DNA of 64,000 nt from Naumovozyma dairenensis CBS 421 (lineage: Eukaryota; Ascomycota; Saccharomycetes; Saccharomycetales; Saccharomycetaceae). The stretch's first letter is position 1; each line of letters opens with the position of its first letter. This document shows, piece by piece, positions 20,645 to 30,859 of this stretch. The stretch is taken from NCBI RefSeq assembly GCF_000227115.2, contig NC_016485.2, forward strand, positions 372,001-436,000, read 5' to 3'. Position numbers and translations under genes: made by a program. Below the pieces are notes generated by a model. That model was not told the DNA's origin, did no database searches, and was given only the letters and a program-made list of their open reading frames with translations.

Positions 20645-20695
20645 ACGCGTCTCTGATTTTTCGAAAAATGTTTACGCGTTCCCATACACACGCGT
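20645..20695 (+). promoter_or_regulatory. Cluster of three MCB (ACGCGT) boxes
   Basis: ACGCGT occurs at 20645-20650, 20674-20679 and 20690-20695. This palindrome is the MBF (Mbp1-Swi6) site that drives late-G1 transcription. Three within 51 bases, 246-296 bases before the MNN2 ATG, is unlikely to be chance in AT-rich DNA. Confidence 0.7.
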
Positions 20696-20940
20696 TTCTT
20701 TGATTTCAAGTTGTCTTTTGTATTGTCTTTGGCAATGTCTTTTTGCAAAGGTTTATTATACAGCAAAGTCCATAGCAGCTTTATTTGTGAAGTTGAGTGG
20801 AGAAAGTGTATACATGTTAGCGTTCAGTTATCATAATATCACTGAAAAGAAGAACAGTTCATTATCATTTATTCTACTGTATTATATTAAACCGAGGATC
20901 TGAGTGGTTTCAATAGTTCATATTCTTTCCTTACATTCAA

Positions 20941-22764
20941 ATGTTTTTCACAAGGAAATTCGCTAGACTTCTGAAGATAACAACGATATTATGTTTACTA
21001 TGTTTCTTCTGTATTTGGATACCTAGTGAATATTCAACTAATAGCTCAATCTCTGTGCAAGAATATAAAGAATATCTGCAAGGTTACATCAATAAACTTC
21101 CAATTCAATCAAATTCCAATGTAAATGATGACACTCAAAAGGAATTCCAACATCTCGTATCCGGAGAGAATAAGGAAGACATCCCTTCCATTAAAAAGAA
21201 TACGGTGGAAGACTTCTATAACGTGGTATTCCAAAATATTATTGATTACTCTCCATCAGGTAAAACGGCAAGAAATTATTCATCTAAATGTAAACTTGAT
21301 CAGGGCATCGCATCACGTCCTGACTCATATAAAGATTGGGAAAAATTATCGATGCAAAACCTATTGAATTGTCTAGAGGTGTCACCCGAGGAATTCACCA
21401 ACTTATCCACATCACATCATAACTTTGTCGAACATGTAAATAAATTAGTCCTGCCAAAGGGTACATATAATAATGATGGGATTGTCATGGTCGGTGGTGG
21501 TAAATTCACATTCATGGCATATTTAGTCTTGAAAACTTTGAGGAATCAAGGCACTACATTACCTGTGGAAATTTTCATACCGCCAATTGATACCGTAAAA
21601 GAAGAAACATTCTGTAAATCAGAAATGTTATCTGAATTGTCCGCGAAATGTATTTATATGTCAAACATTTTACCTCAAGAAATGATTGAGAAGTTCGATT
21701 TTAAAGGGTACCAATTCAAATCCTTAGCTATCATTGCATCCAGTTTTGAAAATTTGTTATTGCTAGATGCTGATAATTTCCCTATTAAAAGTTTGGATAA
21801 AATCTTTAAGCATGAACCTTATAATTCCACTGGGTTAGTTATGTGGCCTGATTTCTGGAGAAGAACCACACAACCAATATATTATAAATTGGCAGATATC
21901 TACGTCAATGTTTTGAAAAGAGTTCGTAATGATATTGATGATATTACTCCCACGAAAGTTTACTCTGATGACAATTTTGATTTTACAAAGATCCCATTCC
22001 ATGATTTTGAAGGTACTATGCCTGATGATTCCACGGAATCCGGTCAATTGATGATTAATAAATCTAAACATTTACCAACTGTATTATTGGCTTTGTATTA
22101 TAATGTTAATGGACCAAATTGGTATTATCCAATTTTTTCTCAAAATGCTCATGGTGAAGGTGATAAGGAAACATTTATTGCTGCAGCGACGTTTTATCGA
22201 TTACCATTTTATCAAGTGAGAACGAAAGTCGGTGCAGATGGTTATCATACCAAGGATAGATTCCAAGGGGTTGCTATGGCACAACATGATTTCATTCAAG
22301 ATTATGAACATTATCAAATTGCTCAAAGGGAAATCAAGAAGAGATATTCGAATGTGAAGGATATTAAATATGATGCTGAATATGCTGTACAAAAATTTTA
22401 TGATGAGTTTTTCAATAAGGATACAACCAAATATGGAGAAATTGATATCATGTTCCTACATTCTAATCTACCTAAATTTGATCCATTAAAATTATGGGAA
22501 GATTCAGCTCTGATAGATGAAACAGGTAAGCATTTTAGGTCATTTTCTGATCCTAAGATTGTCAAGAAATATGATATTGAATATGAAAATTTCAAAATTA
22601 TTAAAGATGTTATTTGTGATAAAGGTATTCATTTTAGCTATTTAGATGAGGAATTACAGGAGAAACCACAAGATTGGGTTTCAATGTGTCAATATATTAA
22701 AGATAGATATATATTCTTGAAAGACACCCATCAAGATGCTACTTCACCCGTGGTTAATACATAA
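20941..22764 (+). CDS. MNN2: Golgi alpha-1,2-mannosyltransferase
   Basis: A 607-residue type II Golgi protein matching Mnn2 (YBR015C), which adds the first alpha-1,2-mannose branch to the outer-chain backbone of N-glycans, extending cell-wall mannan. A short cytosolic tail and a signal anchor (about 10-27) precede the stem. The catalytic region contains GKFTFMAYLVLKTLRNQGTTLPVEIFIPP, then FENLLLLDADNFPI with the metal-binding DAD (about 276-278), then TGLVMWPDFWRRTT and YNVNGPNWYYPIFSQ. Length and motifs match S. cerevisiae Mnn2. Its position beside the CYSTM gene and GRX7 keeps the YBR017C-YBR014C order. Confidence 0.95.
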   Translation: MFFTRKFARLLKITTILCLLCFFCIWIPSEYSTNSSISVQEYKEYLQGYINKLPIQSNSNVNDDTQKEFQHLVSGENKEDIPSIKKNTVEDFYNVVFQNIIDYSPSGKTARNYSSKCKLDQGIASRPDSYKDWEKLSMQNLLNCLEVSPEEFTNLSTSHHNFVEHVNKLVLPKGTYNNDGIVMVGGGKFTFMAYLVLKTLRNQGTTLPVEIFIPPIDTVKEETFCKSEMLSELSAKCIYMSNILPQEMIEKFDFKGYQFKSLAIIASSFENLLLLDADNFPIKSLDKIFKHEPYNSTGLVMWPDFWRRTTQPIYYKLADIYVNVLKRVRNDIDDITPTKVYSDDNFDFTKIPFHDFEGTMPDDSTESGQLMINKSKHLPTVLLALYYNVNGPNWYYPIFSQNAHGEGDKETFIAAATFYRLPFYQVRTKVGADGYHTKDRFQGVAMAQHDFIQDYEHYQIAQREIKKRYSNVKDIKYDAEYAVQKFYDEFFNKDTTKYGEIDIMFLHSNLPKFDPLKLWEDSALIDETGKHFRSFSDPKIVKKYDIEYENFKIIKDVICDKGIHFSYLDEELQEKPQDWVSMCQYIKDRYIFLKDTHQDATSPVVNT

Positions 22765-22929
22765 ATATCTGCAAACTTATTACGCAACATTCTAATCGGT
22801 CTTCTTTTTTGACGGCAAGAGGTTTAGATAAAATCAAACTCAAAATTCATTATACGCATTTACCTAACTTCGGCGTGCATATATATATATATATATTTAT
22901 ATTTTCTGTAGACATAACTTCTAATTTTA

Positions 22930-23598
22930 TTAAACAGAAGTGGCATCCTTGTTAGATGCGGTTTCAGTTGCTTGAACTTCATAGGCACCATTACTCCATT
23001 CATTCAATGAATCCAATAACACGTTCTCATCAAATAATTTCTTCATATCATCACTACCACCTTTTGAGTTCCCATTAATTATTAAATTTGGTACAGTTCC
23101 TCTACCAGTTTGTTCTTTGATATATGCTTGTAATTCCTCACCATGCTCATGTTTATCTAATTCAATAACAATAGGTTGAGGATTAATTTGGAAGTTTGTC
23201 GATAACAATTCTTTCAAGGCTTTACTGTATGGACAAAATGTCTTACTAAAGATGACCATTGGACCCCTTTGTAAGATGGAAGTATATTCCTTAGCAACAT
23301 CAAATGGAACCTCCGCTTCAGCCTGAACTATTGAGGAATCAGCATTGATCTTACTGTCTTCTTCAGAGGTGATTTCAGTTGATACCGGACTATTGTCCAC
23401 ATTTTTCAAAGCAGGAATGTTTTCATCTTCACCATGAGCTTGTACGATGGAATTAGTATCAGTGATAGTTGATTTCAAAGCTTTAGAAGATGTGTAAGTG
23501 GAAGCATTCGCATTTTGGAATACAAAGACACCAATGACTATAAGAACACATGTAGTGATCAATACTCTAATGTTTCTTTTATTTAATACGACAGCCAT
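22930..23598 (-). CDS. GRX7: Membrane-anchored monothiol glutaredoxin of the early secretory pathway
   Basis: A 222-residue protein matching Grx7 (YBR014C), a cis-Golgi glutaredoxin whose catalytic domain faces the lumen. The N-terminal MAVVLNKRNIRVL is followed by one transmembrane anchor (about 10-28). An acidic linker precedes the thioredoxin-fold domain (about 100-210). The active site is CPYS (residues 122-125), a single catalytic cysteine. TVPNLIINGNSKGG fits the glutathione-binding region. S. cerevisiae also has the paralogue GRX6; the N-terminal sequence and the MNN2 neighbour favour GRX7. Confidence 0.94.
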   Translation of the reverse strand: MAVVLNKRNIRVLITTCVLIVIGVFVFQNANASTYTSSKALKSTITDTNSIVQAHGEDENIPALKNVDNSPVSTEITSEEDSKINADSSIVQAEAEVPFDVAKEYTSILQRGPMVIFSKTFCPYSKALKELLSTNFQINPQPIVIELDKHEHGEELQAYIKEQTGRGTVPNLIINGNSKGGSDDMKKLFDENVLLDSLNEWSNGAYEVQATETASNKDATSV

Positions 23599-26500
23599 GA
23601 TGAGAAAAGATAGACTATCTGCTCGAATTCAATAGTGGTACTTTGAGATATATATCTAGACGAAAAGGCTGAAGAAGTTCTTATCCATGCCAGTACACAC
23701 CAATACTACTTTGGCATGTCATTGAAATAAGGCAACGTATTCTTTTTTATTCAATACATGCGTACGTATTCTGATTGCATAATTACAAATTTAAAGGTAA
23801 CAACAGATCCCGTGACTGTAGTAGTTTTGGAGGTATAGAGTACTTTCTGGCATATATTAAACTGCTACAACAACAACACTCGTTTTAGTACATATCTATT
23901 TATACCATGCCATCAAGTGTTACTTACTGAGCTTATTGCTACAACCTGATTCTGTTACCCATAATTGTGTGCAACTTGTCAATTGTTGTGTATTTCTTTA
24001 CAAACAACCGGTTGAAGCTTGCCCTTGCTTTGCTAGCAAGGAGCCCAGATATGCAGTACGTATCCCAACGAACAGTTAATGTTGATTATCTGCCAGGTTA
24101 TTCTGAAAGCTGGGAGACCTCAACTGCACCGGGTACAAGAAGACATGGGGGGGGGGAGGGGGCATTAAGAGCTGTAACTGTACCGTACAAGCATGTGTTT
24201 TCAGAGAAGAAATTCGAGTTAAGATCAGATAGATGGTGGGATGCTACAGTAGGGTATAATTTCGAAATTAACTACGTTAAGCCAAGAACAAACATGTGCG
24301 CACCCTAACAAGAAGTTATATCATAAATACTTAGTCCATCAAAGGGCCAATATTCAGAATCATTTTGGACCGGCAACTTATCACTACATTACGTAAAGAA
24401 AGTAAAAGGCAAATTATCTATTCGGATCTTCAAAACGGTAAGTTTGCCTCCACAGGAGTTAGTTAAGGTCATTAAAGATCATTTCTTGTGGCCAACTATA
24501 TTATTTTACTAAAATACCTTTCGACTCGAGATTAGTCATAACCATAGAGTATTATCTGTCAAACACTGCTGCCCCTACATCATGCTTCGTTGCTAGCAGG
24601 TCATCCTGGTTCATATGTCTGCCTAGAATAGCAGATCAGATACGAAGTTTCATCATCTGCGGTATGGTCTTTTCAAAGCTACCCGCAACATGAATCATCT
24701 AACATACAAACTTAACTCCAACGTTGTTAATCGTCGTACCAAAACTCCTCATGTTAGATGTCCTTGAAACTTTACCATCAAGGTCAACGTAATGCTGGCA
24801 ACACTCCATCAGTAGGCTATCAAACTAAACAATATCTTATCTAAAGTGTAGTTCGTACCCTCCATAATAGTAATTGTAAGTAGTCAAATGCAGAAACTTT
24901 GGACACCAGCATCATTCCATCACATACTACTTTCAATTCCAACTTCTGCTACCTTTTCGACCGATACTCTAAGCAAAATTACTATTATATCGTCGTAAGC
25001 TGAGGATTAGCTTTTATTAAACAAAGGATTGGGGTAAGATATCGATTTTGTTGAAGAATCTTATCCTCACATCCAAGTGCCACAAACTGCTATGCTCTAT
25101 TTCATTATTATCTTGAATGTTTTCCGTCACGAGTTAGTGTGTCGCAGTCAGTAATATAAACTAACAACTATGAAGAACATGCCAACTTCAAAGGTATGTT
25201 TACCATACATGTTTGTAGCTGTATAACGTATGTGAGTTTTAAATTCCTTTTGTTGAATTAAGTTGCATATCATACAACTTTATGTGATTATCATTACGAG
25301 TTGTTCAGTGCTGTCACGTCTACACTTTTGACCGGCCATCTCTACACGTGGGGTGTTTTTGAGTGTTTTCCATTAATGACTCTAGTAAATTGTACAAGTG
25401 TCTTGTGGAGACCATATCAGTTGACAATAGGAAGAGTGTTAGACTGTTAGTGTTTCTAATTTTTTGCTTCATGCAGGCAAGGCATCAACGAAAGTTAAAT
25501 GATCTTCAGGAATTTATTGACTTACTAGCTTATTCTTCTAGAAGCTATTCACTTGGTCCTATTCTGTAATCATGATTACTTATATACCTATGGTAGAAGG
25601 ATCTACGTTAGTTTTTGTTGGCCCATTGAATTACACCAGATGACTTGAACTATCTACACATATGCTGGGAAGAAAAAGTAACTAAAGTGCCAGGGAAAGT
25701 GTCATACACCTGTGAGTATAATGATGGAGACAACGGAATCATACCATACATTTGCTAAGAGTCTCGTATCTTATGTTATAATCTGTGCTTCAAGAAGTTT
25801 GGAATCCCATCTATTCTTCACCTTATACAATTGATTCTATATCTAAATTTCATTACATAGATACTAATGGTTATCAGAACAGTTTCACATAATGATAATT
25901 TCACCATGAGGAATAAAGGACTCAGGATAGGATTCATGGATTGAATTACTGTGACTGGCTGAGAATCTTGGAGGTCCATGGTCGCACCACCTTGCACTGA
26001 ACCCTTTGCTATCGAAGGTCCATCCATGTCTACATGCATAAATAAAACAGATCTCCTACTGATTCTTCTCCAGTCTTCATCCACCCGATGTATACATACT
26101 TTCCTCACATACAGACGCACAAACCTTCGGACTGTAAGGCCGTCGGACGTGCGTCTCTATGTACGTATGTAACCTACGTAGCGTAAACGTAAGTGGTTAT
26201 TTCACAGAGTGCATTACTGTGCTCTACTGTACGATTGGTCGCGAAGAAACAGCAGATTACGAGCCTCTATTAATGGGGAAAGTCTTTGAAATACAAAGGT
26301 TGTATCAATCTCTATTTCTCTGTATAACAGTTATAGGATAACGCAAAGTGATATGCTGTAGTTTGACGCGTGGCGGCTTTACAAAGAAAGTCCTCCCTCC
26401 AAAAGTCCCTAGTAAAACCGTTTCTTGGCCAGATTTCGTTCCATAGGCACTGCGCGAACGCATGCAAATCTTGAAGATTCCCAAACTAAAGGTTTTTGAA

Positions 26501-26846
26501 CTTTAAGCATACACTTTTAAGCAAGGAAAAAAGGTTAAATTCAAAAGGTAAGAGTACTTCTAAGCAGGAAGAAAGTAATAACAGCATTTATGAATGTCGA
26601 TCGTCTCCTTAAGTCTAGCAGAGCTTTGTAATTCCCATAGAATCTCTAAGTCAGAGCATAAATCCTTCGTAAATCTTCGAGTGGAGCGACCTTTTAACAA
26701 GATGTCATCCTACTATTTATTTATATATCAAGGGAGAGCATACTTGCGTTTCAAGTAATTTCTCGAAACATGAGTTTTCTAACTGAAAAAGGTTCCATAT
26801 TAAAAAGATACCAACTCAAATTTATGCTTAAAAGTCTGATTGGATT
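23599..26846. other. Gene-poor 3.2-kb region
   Basis: No supported gene. The longest open frame (23967-24308) begins at GTG, has no family I recognise and contains a G10-A-G5 run (24147-24162). Other frames are short and mostly non-ATG. The stretch lacks the low-complexity AT texture of ordinary spacers and may hold decayed coding or transposon sequence. I could not identify LTRs or terminal inverted repeats. Confidence 0.4.
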
Positions 26847-28277
26847 ATGAAAACATTAATCTTTTCACAAAAATCTTTATTGTGGTTGGTTTTCCAACTA
26901 CAATCATACATTACACTTACAGGCGCATACGATATTTCAGATGAACAATATCTCGCAGGGTTATCTACAGTTTCTGAAGATATTAATGTGAGTAATACAG
27001 GTACATTTGTAGTATCGCATAGTCCATCTGTTACCATTGATAGTGACACCATTACAAACGATGGTAATCTTTGTATTGGTACCACGAGTTCTTCAAGTGA
27101 TATGTCTATCTCTCTTGATGCTGGTACGTTGAACAATAAGGCCGATGGGCGTTTAGTTATAAGTAATGGTATTAACAGTGGTCAAACTTCTTCAGTTAAT
27201 CTAAACACGTTAAACAATGAAGGTTATTTGAGGATGGAATTAAAGGATGATGGTGAAACATTCGCTGTCTCAGATTCATTTGTTAACTCCGGGTTTATTG
27301 CCTTGAAACCGGTTAACCCCACGGACTGGGTGGTATTAGGACTTACAACTCCTTCAACAGGGATTGTAAATTCAGGAACTATTGATGTTTCTGGTACAGA
27401 TGTCATTTTTGATCATCCTATAACTGGTGGCGGTTGTGTCATGGCAAGTGGACATTCACAAATGGTTATAAATACTGACTATGAAAACGACCAAACTTTT
27501 TGGTTAGGTGATTCTGATGATCATTATACTGCAATTTTTCTAACAGGAACTACTAAATATATTCCGAAAATTAGAGGGTATGGTGGGTATCATTATATTG
27601 GGCTTGGTGAGCCATTAGTGGAAAATACTGGTCCAGCCACAGTATTATATAATACAACTACGGGGATAGTTCAAGTCACCACTGCTGGGCAAACCTATAC
27701 TATTGATATTGGTACAGGATATAACGCCACAAAGGTTACAACTGTGACTTTGGTTCATTCAGGTGGTAACCCACCAAATAAAGTTTTGGTTTATTATGAC
27801 GATAGTGTTACATTCCCGAGACCATCTATTTGTGCAGTTGATGAATCGTTTACAATGGGCACGTGTGATCCAACTTTCACCGTACCTCCACCATATACAA
27901 CGACATTATCTTCTGAAACAGATATCATTTCATATTATTCTACAACTGATAGTTCAGGGTTCGAAGTTACAGCAACTACTACAATTTTAGTGACTCAAAG
28001 CTCTACTTCAAGCTCTATTCCAAGTTCAAGTTCAACCAATCTTGAAATATCTTCAAGTACAAGAATTCCTGAATTATCTTCGAGTACAAACACAGAAGAA
28101 ACTACAGTGAACACAGAAAGTAGTAGTAAATGTGTCGTTATGAAAACTGAGACCGGTTATGGGCAGACAATTAATGCAACGAAATACATTTATACAACAA
28201 TAGCCTCGATTGACGCTCCAGTGACACTCTCCTCATTTGTTACAACATACTACGAAACAAAATCAGCGTCCGCATAA
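26847..28277 (+). CDS. Hyr/Iff-type cell-wall protein, short, without GPI signal
   Basis: A 476-residue secreted protein. A signal peptide (about 1-27) precedes a Gly/Asn/Thr-rich beta domain (about 28-330) with repeated TITNDGNL, GTLNNKADGRLVIS, NTLNNEGYLRM and SGTIDVSG blocks. This is typical of the Hyphal_reg_CWP beta-helix domain in yeast adhesin-like wall proteins. It is followed by a Ser/Thr-rich stalk (about 335-440) and a C-terminal segment containing CVVMKTETGYGQTINAT. Full-length members end in a hydrophobic GPI-attachment signal; this one stops at YYETKSASA with none. It may be a truncated relic, a secreted variant, or a frame cut by mutation or assembly error. The upstream 3.2 kb is gene-poor. 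Confidence 0.75.
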   Translation: MKTLIFSQKSLLWLVFQLQSYITLTGAYDISDEQYLAGLSTVSEDINVSNTGTFVVSHSPSVTIDSDTITNDGNLCIGTTSSSSDMSISLDAGTLNNKADGRLVISNGINSGQTSSVNLNTLNNEGYLRMELKDDGETFAVSDSFVNSGFIALKPVNPTDWVVLGLTTPSTGIVNSGTIDVSGTDVIFDHPITGGGCVMASGHSQMVINTDYENDQTFWLGDSDDHYTAIFLTGTTKYIPKIRGYGGYHYIGLGEPLVENTGPATVLYNTTTGIVQVTTAGQTYTIDIGTGYNATKVTTVTLVHSGGNPPNKVLVYYDDSVTFPRPSICAVDESFTMGTCDPTFTVPPPYTTTLSSETDIISYYSTTDSSGFEVTATTTILVTQSSTSSSIPSSSSTNLEISSSTRIPELSSSTNTEETTVNTESSSKCVVMKTETGYGQTINATKYIYTTIASIDAPVTLSSFVTTYYETKSASA

Positions 28278-29145
28278 CTTTGTACGGATTAAAGAAAAAT
28301 TATATCGACTTTTATACTTATGTATCTAAGCTTTTTCTCTCTATATATTTCTCTTTGAGTCTGTTTTAAGTTCTTTTTTCCGCTTTCCATACTTTAGGAA
28401 AATTTTCCAAAAATTTACTTTATGCGTGGGCAGATGTACATTACCTAGACTGCTATGGAGGTCGGGCCAAAAATTGCCTTTGAAGACAAGTTTATAATCT
28501 TATATTTTCATAGAGTAGTGAGTGTCTACGAACGTACCTTCGGAGACCGTAGATTTACCTACAAATAGACATCTTTTCCAACCTTAATTTTTTTTTTTGA
28601 CCCTATTCTGTAAAGACCTAAATGTGTAAATAACACGGCACGTGCAACAACAGGAGATGGACGCTTGAGTTTTGGCAACCCGCGGCTGTTTTCTATACCT
28701 CCACCCGCGGGATACCGTTTCAATCCTTAATCTATCCGCAACTATAACTACGGATACTTAGCGGCACAGCCTCGAAATTTTTTTTGACATTTTTGGAAAT
28801 TTGAAAATTTTGAAGGTTTTTTTGATTGTGGGGAAGTTGTTTTTACAGCAACTGGACAGGAAGAAAAGAAACAACGATCAATCAATCAATCAATCAAGAA
28901 AGGAAACAAGAGACACACAGGATAGCTTATATATATTATTAGACCGTACCTTTTTGTGTTCACTTTCAAATACTATAATACCAACCTTCTCCAATCTCCG
29001 TCGAGATTCATTACTATAATTCTCTCTTCTCGTTACTCTGCACTCAAAAATACATTTCTTCTGACCCATAATAGCAGTCAGATAAAAACAAAACAGTCGT
29101 AACACTACAAATATACACACTTTGTGTGGCTCTCTCTAACGCAAG
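28278..29145. other. Intergenic region, wall protein to transporter
   Basis: 868 bases without a gene. It holds paired CCCGCGG cores (about 28680-28710) and a (CAAT)n microsatellite (about 28877-28898) in the presumed leader of the next gene. Confidence 0.4.
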
Positions 29146-30486
29146 ATGATGAAGGCTGTCGCTCTATGGTTCACTATCGTCTTAGGATACGTGATACAGA
29201 CAAAGGGCTTCTCTCATATTCAGTCCAAGAGATACCCATCAAACGTTCAAACCCCACTGCATTCGAATCCAAACAGAGACTCGTATTCAAACTCAACGTC
29301 TGCCCCTACACTCCATGGTAGATCAAACATTCCTAATGCAACTGCCACTACAGCTACGGGTGAACCCCTCAATTCACACACTTTGACGGTATATCTGACT
29401 TTCATCTATTTCGCATCATGGTTATTAATTCTGCCTATTTCACGTATATGGAATGAAACTACCTCTTCTTCCACTTTCTCTACCGTGTCTTCTAATGATA
29501 ATGAACAATTATTACCTCTATCTATGAATGATCCAAATGGTAATAGTTCCTCATCTTTATCCTTAGATGATGGTGATACCAATGACGCTACTTTAGGAGA
29601 TAAAATCAAGAAAGAAGAAGAATTTAGAGTCTTATCTCCGTCCACTTTCAAATACGTGTGTAAATTATTCATCTTATCCTTATTGGCAGTCATCAACGTA
29701 TTCACATACAATTTGGCATTGTCTTTATCTCCAGCTTTTGATGTCGCTTTAATTGAAAACACCTCCATTTTTGAAATAGTCACTTTATTATATGGAGTTT
29801 GTAACGTATCAAGGAAAAATTATATCTTTAGAAATTTCTTCGTCATGATGATTGCATTAATTGGTATCTTGATTGTTTCATATACAAAAGCTACATGCGA
29901 TTTATTAGCTGGTAAATTATCTATTAATCAAGATACAGGCGAAGTCACTGATCCATTCCTTTTCGATAGATTGAAAGGTGCTTTGATTTGTGGTCTTGGT
30001 GCGCTAACCATAGGTCCATTCGCAGTATTATGGAATTATTGGTTTGCAACTACCACGGTTACTAGCCCTACATCAAAATCCGTTAAAAAGGCTACTTTAA
30101 CTGAACAATCTTCGCATTTGGCTTTGATTGGTTGTATCAGTATGTTCCTCCTATTACCATTCTTACCAACATTACCATCACCAAATGAGTACATTTCACT
30201 ACTTTATAGTGATAAATCATTCTGGTTAACCATCATGGCCTCAGTAATGTTCGGTATCCTACCAAATGTTATCGCTATGATTGAATTAAACAATTATGCT
30301 CCTCCTGAATACTTAACTACATGTTTCCTGGGAATTATCATATTTATGGGGTTAGCTGATTGGATTTGTGAGCCTACTCAAACTGTGATCGTTAGATGGG
30401 AAGTAATTGGATATATTATGCTGAGTATTAGTTGTGTCATCTTGGCTTTCACCTTGGGTGAAAAACCAAAGAAGTTTGCCATCTAA
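29146..30486 (+). CDS. Drug/metabolite-transporter-like membrane protein
   Basis: A 446-residue polytopic membrane protein. A hydrophobic N-terminus (about 5-22) is followed by a Ser/Asn-rich loop. A second membrane segment (LTVYLTFIYFASWLLILPI, about 84-103) comes next, then an acidic loop to about 165. At least eight further segments follow. The topology, with an LSLSPAFDVALIENTSIFEIVTLL block and a paired IGILIVSY segment, resembles the EamA/SLC35F-type transporters related to S. cerevisiae YML018C and THI74. I do not recognise a one-to-one orthologue, and the substrate is unknown. It is convergent with SCO1. Confidence 0.7.
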   Translation: MMKAVALWFTIVLGYVIQTKGFSHIQSKRYPSNVQTPLHSNPNRDSYSNSTSAPTLHGRSNIPNATATTATGEPLNSHTLTVYLTFIYFASWLLILPISRIWNETTSSSTFSTVSSNDNEQLLPLSMNDPNGNSSSSLSLDDGDTNDATLGDKIKKEEEFRVLSPSTFKYVCKLFILSLLAVINVFTYNLALSLSPAFDVALIENTSIFEIVTLLYGVCNVSRKNYIFRNFFVMMIALIGILIVSYTKATCDLLAGKLSINQDTGEVTDPFLFDRLKGALICGLGALTIGPFAVLWNYWFATTTVTSPTSKSVKKATLTEQSSHLALIGCISMFLLLPFLPTLPSPNEYISLLYSDKSFWLTIMASVMFGILPNVIAMIELNNYAPPEYLTTCFLGIIIFMGLADWICEPTQTVIVRWEVIGYIMLSISCVILAFTLGEKPKKFAI

Positions 30487-30859
30487 CTTTAAAAATCAAG
30501 TTCAATATATTTCAAAACCATCATATTCATAAAATAAAAACAAAGAACATTCCGTATATGCGTGCCTGTTATATCTATCTATAACACTGTGGTACATTTA
30601 TATATATATATATATGTAAATTAACAAAAGACCAAAAAAATATTATTAAGTTTAAACTTAATCGTTATTTAGGACGCTACATATTTGTTTTATTTACAGT
30701 AGTTCTTGCAGATATTCGTTTCATGTTCTTATGAGCGTGTCTATTTATCAACTCATTTGTTCGCTCGGTTACATGTTCATCTATAAGTTCGTTTATTCAG
30801 TCTCATGCACCCGTTCTTTCACTGCACTTAAGTTATACGTCATTTTTTTATTCATTTGC
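30487..30859. other. Convergent 3' spacer, transporter / SCO1
   Basis: 373 bases between two 3' ends; TA run near 30598-30616. A TGCACCC at 30806-30812 resembles an Aft1 core but lies downstream of both genes, so it is probably chance. Confidence 0.4.

Larger units (their letters stand above)
20253..20940. other. Divergent promoter region CYSTM gene / MNN2
   Basis: 688 bases without a supported coding gene. It carries two Tbf1-type boxes and three MluI cell-cycle boxes, listed separately. Tbf1 boxes are common upstream of yeast snoRNA genes, so an unrecognised snoRNA is possible, but I could not identify C/D or H/ACA boxes. Confidence 0.5.

Noticed and set aside
23967..24308. 113-codon frame in the gene-poor region
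   Set aside because: It begins at GTG, spans a G10-A-G5 run and has no recognisable homologue.
28680..28710. CCCGCGG pair as a drug-response element
   Set aside because: It does not match TCCGYGGR, and the next gene is not a known Pdr1 target.
30806..30812. TGCACCC as an Aft1 site
   Set aside because: It lies between two convergent 3' ends, not in a promoter.
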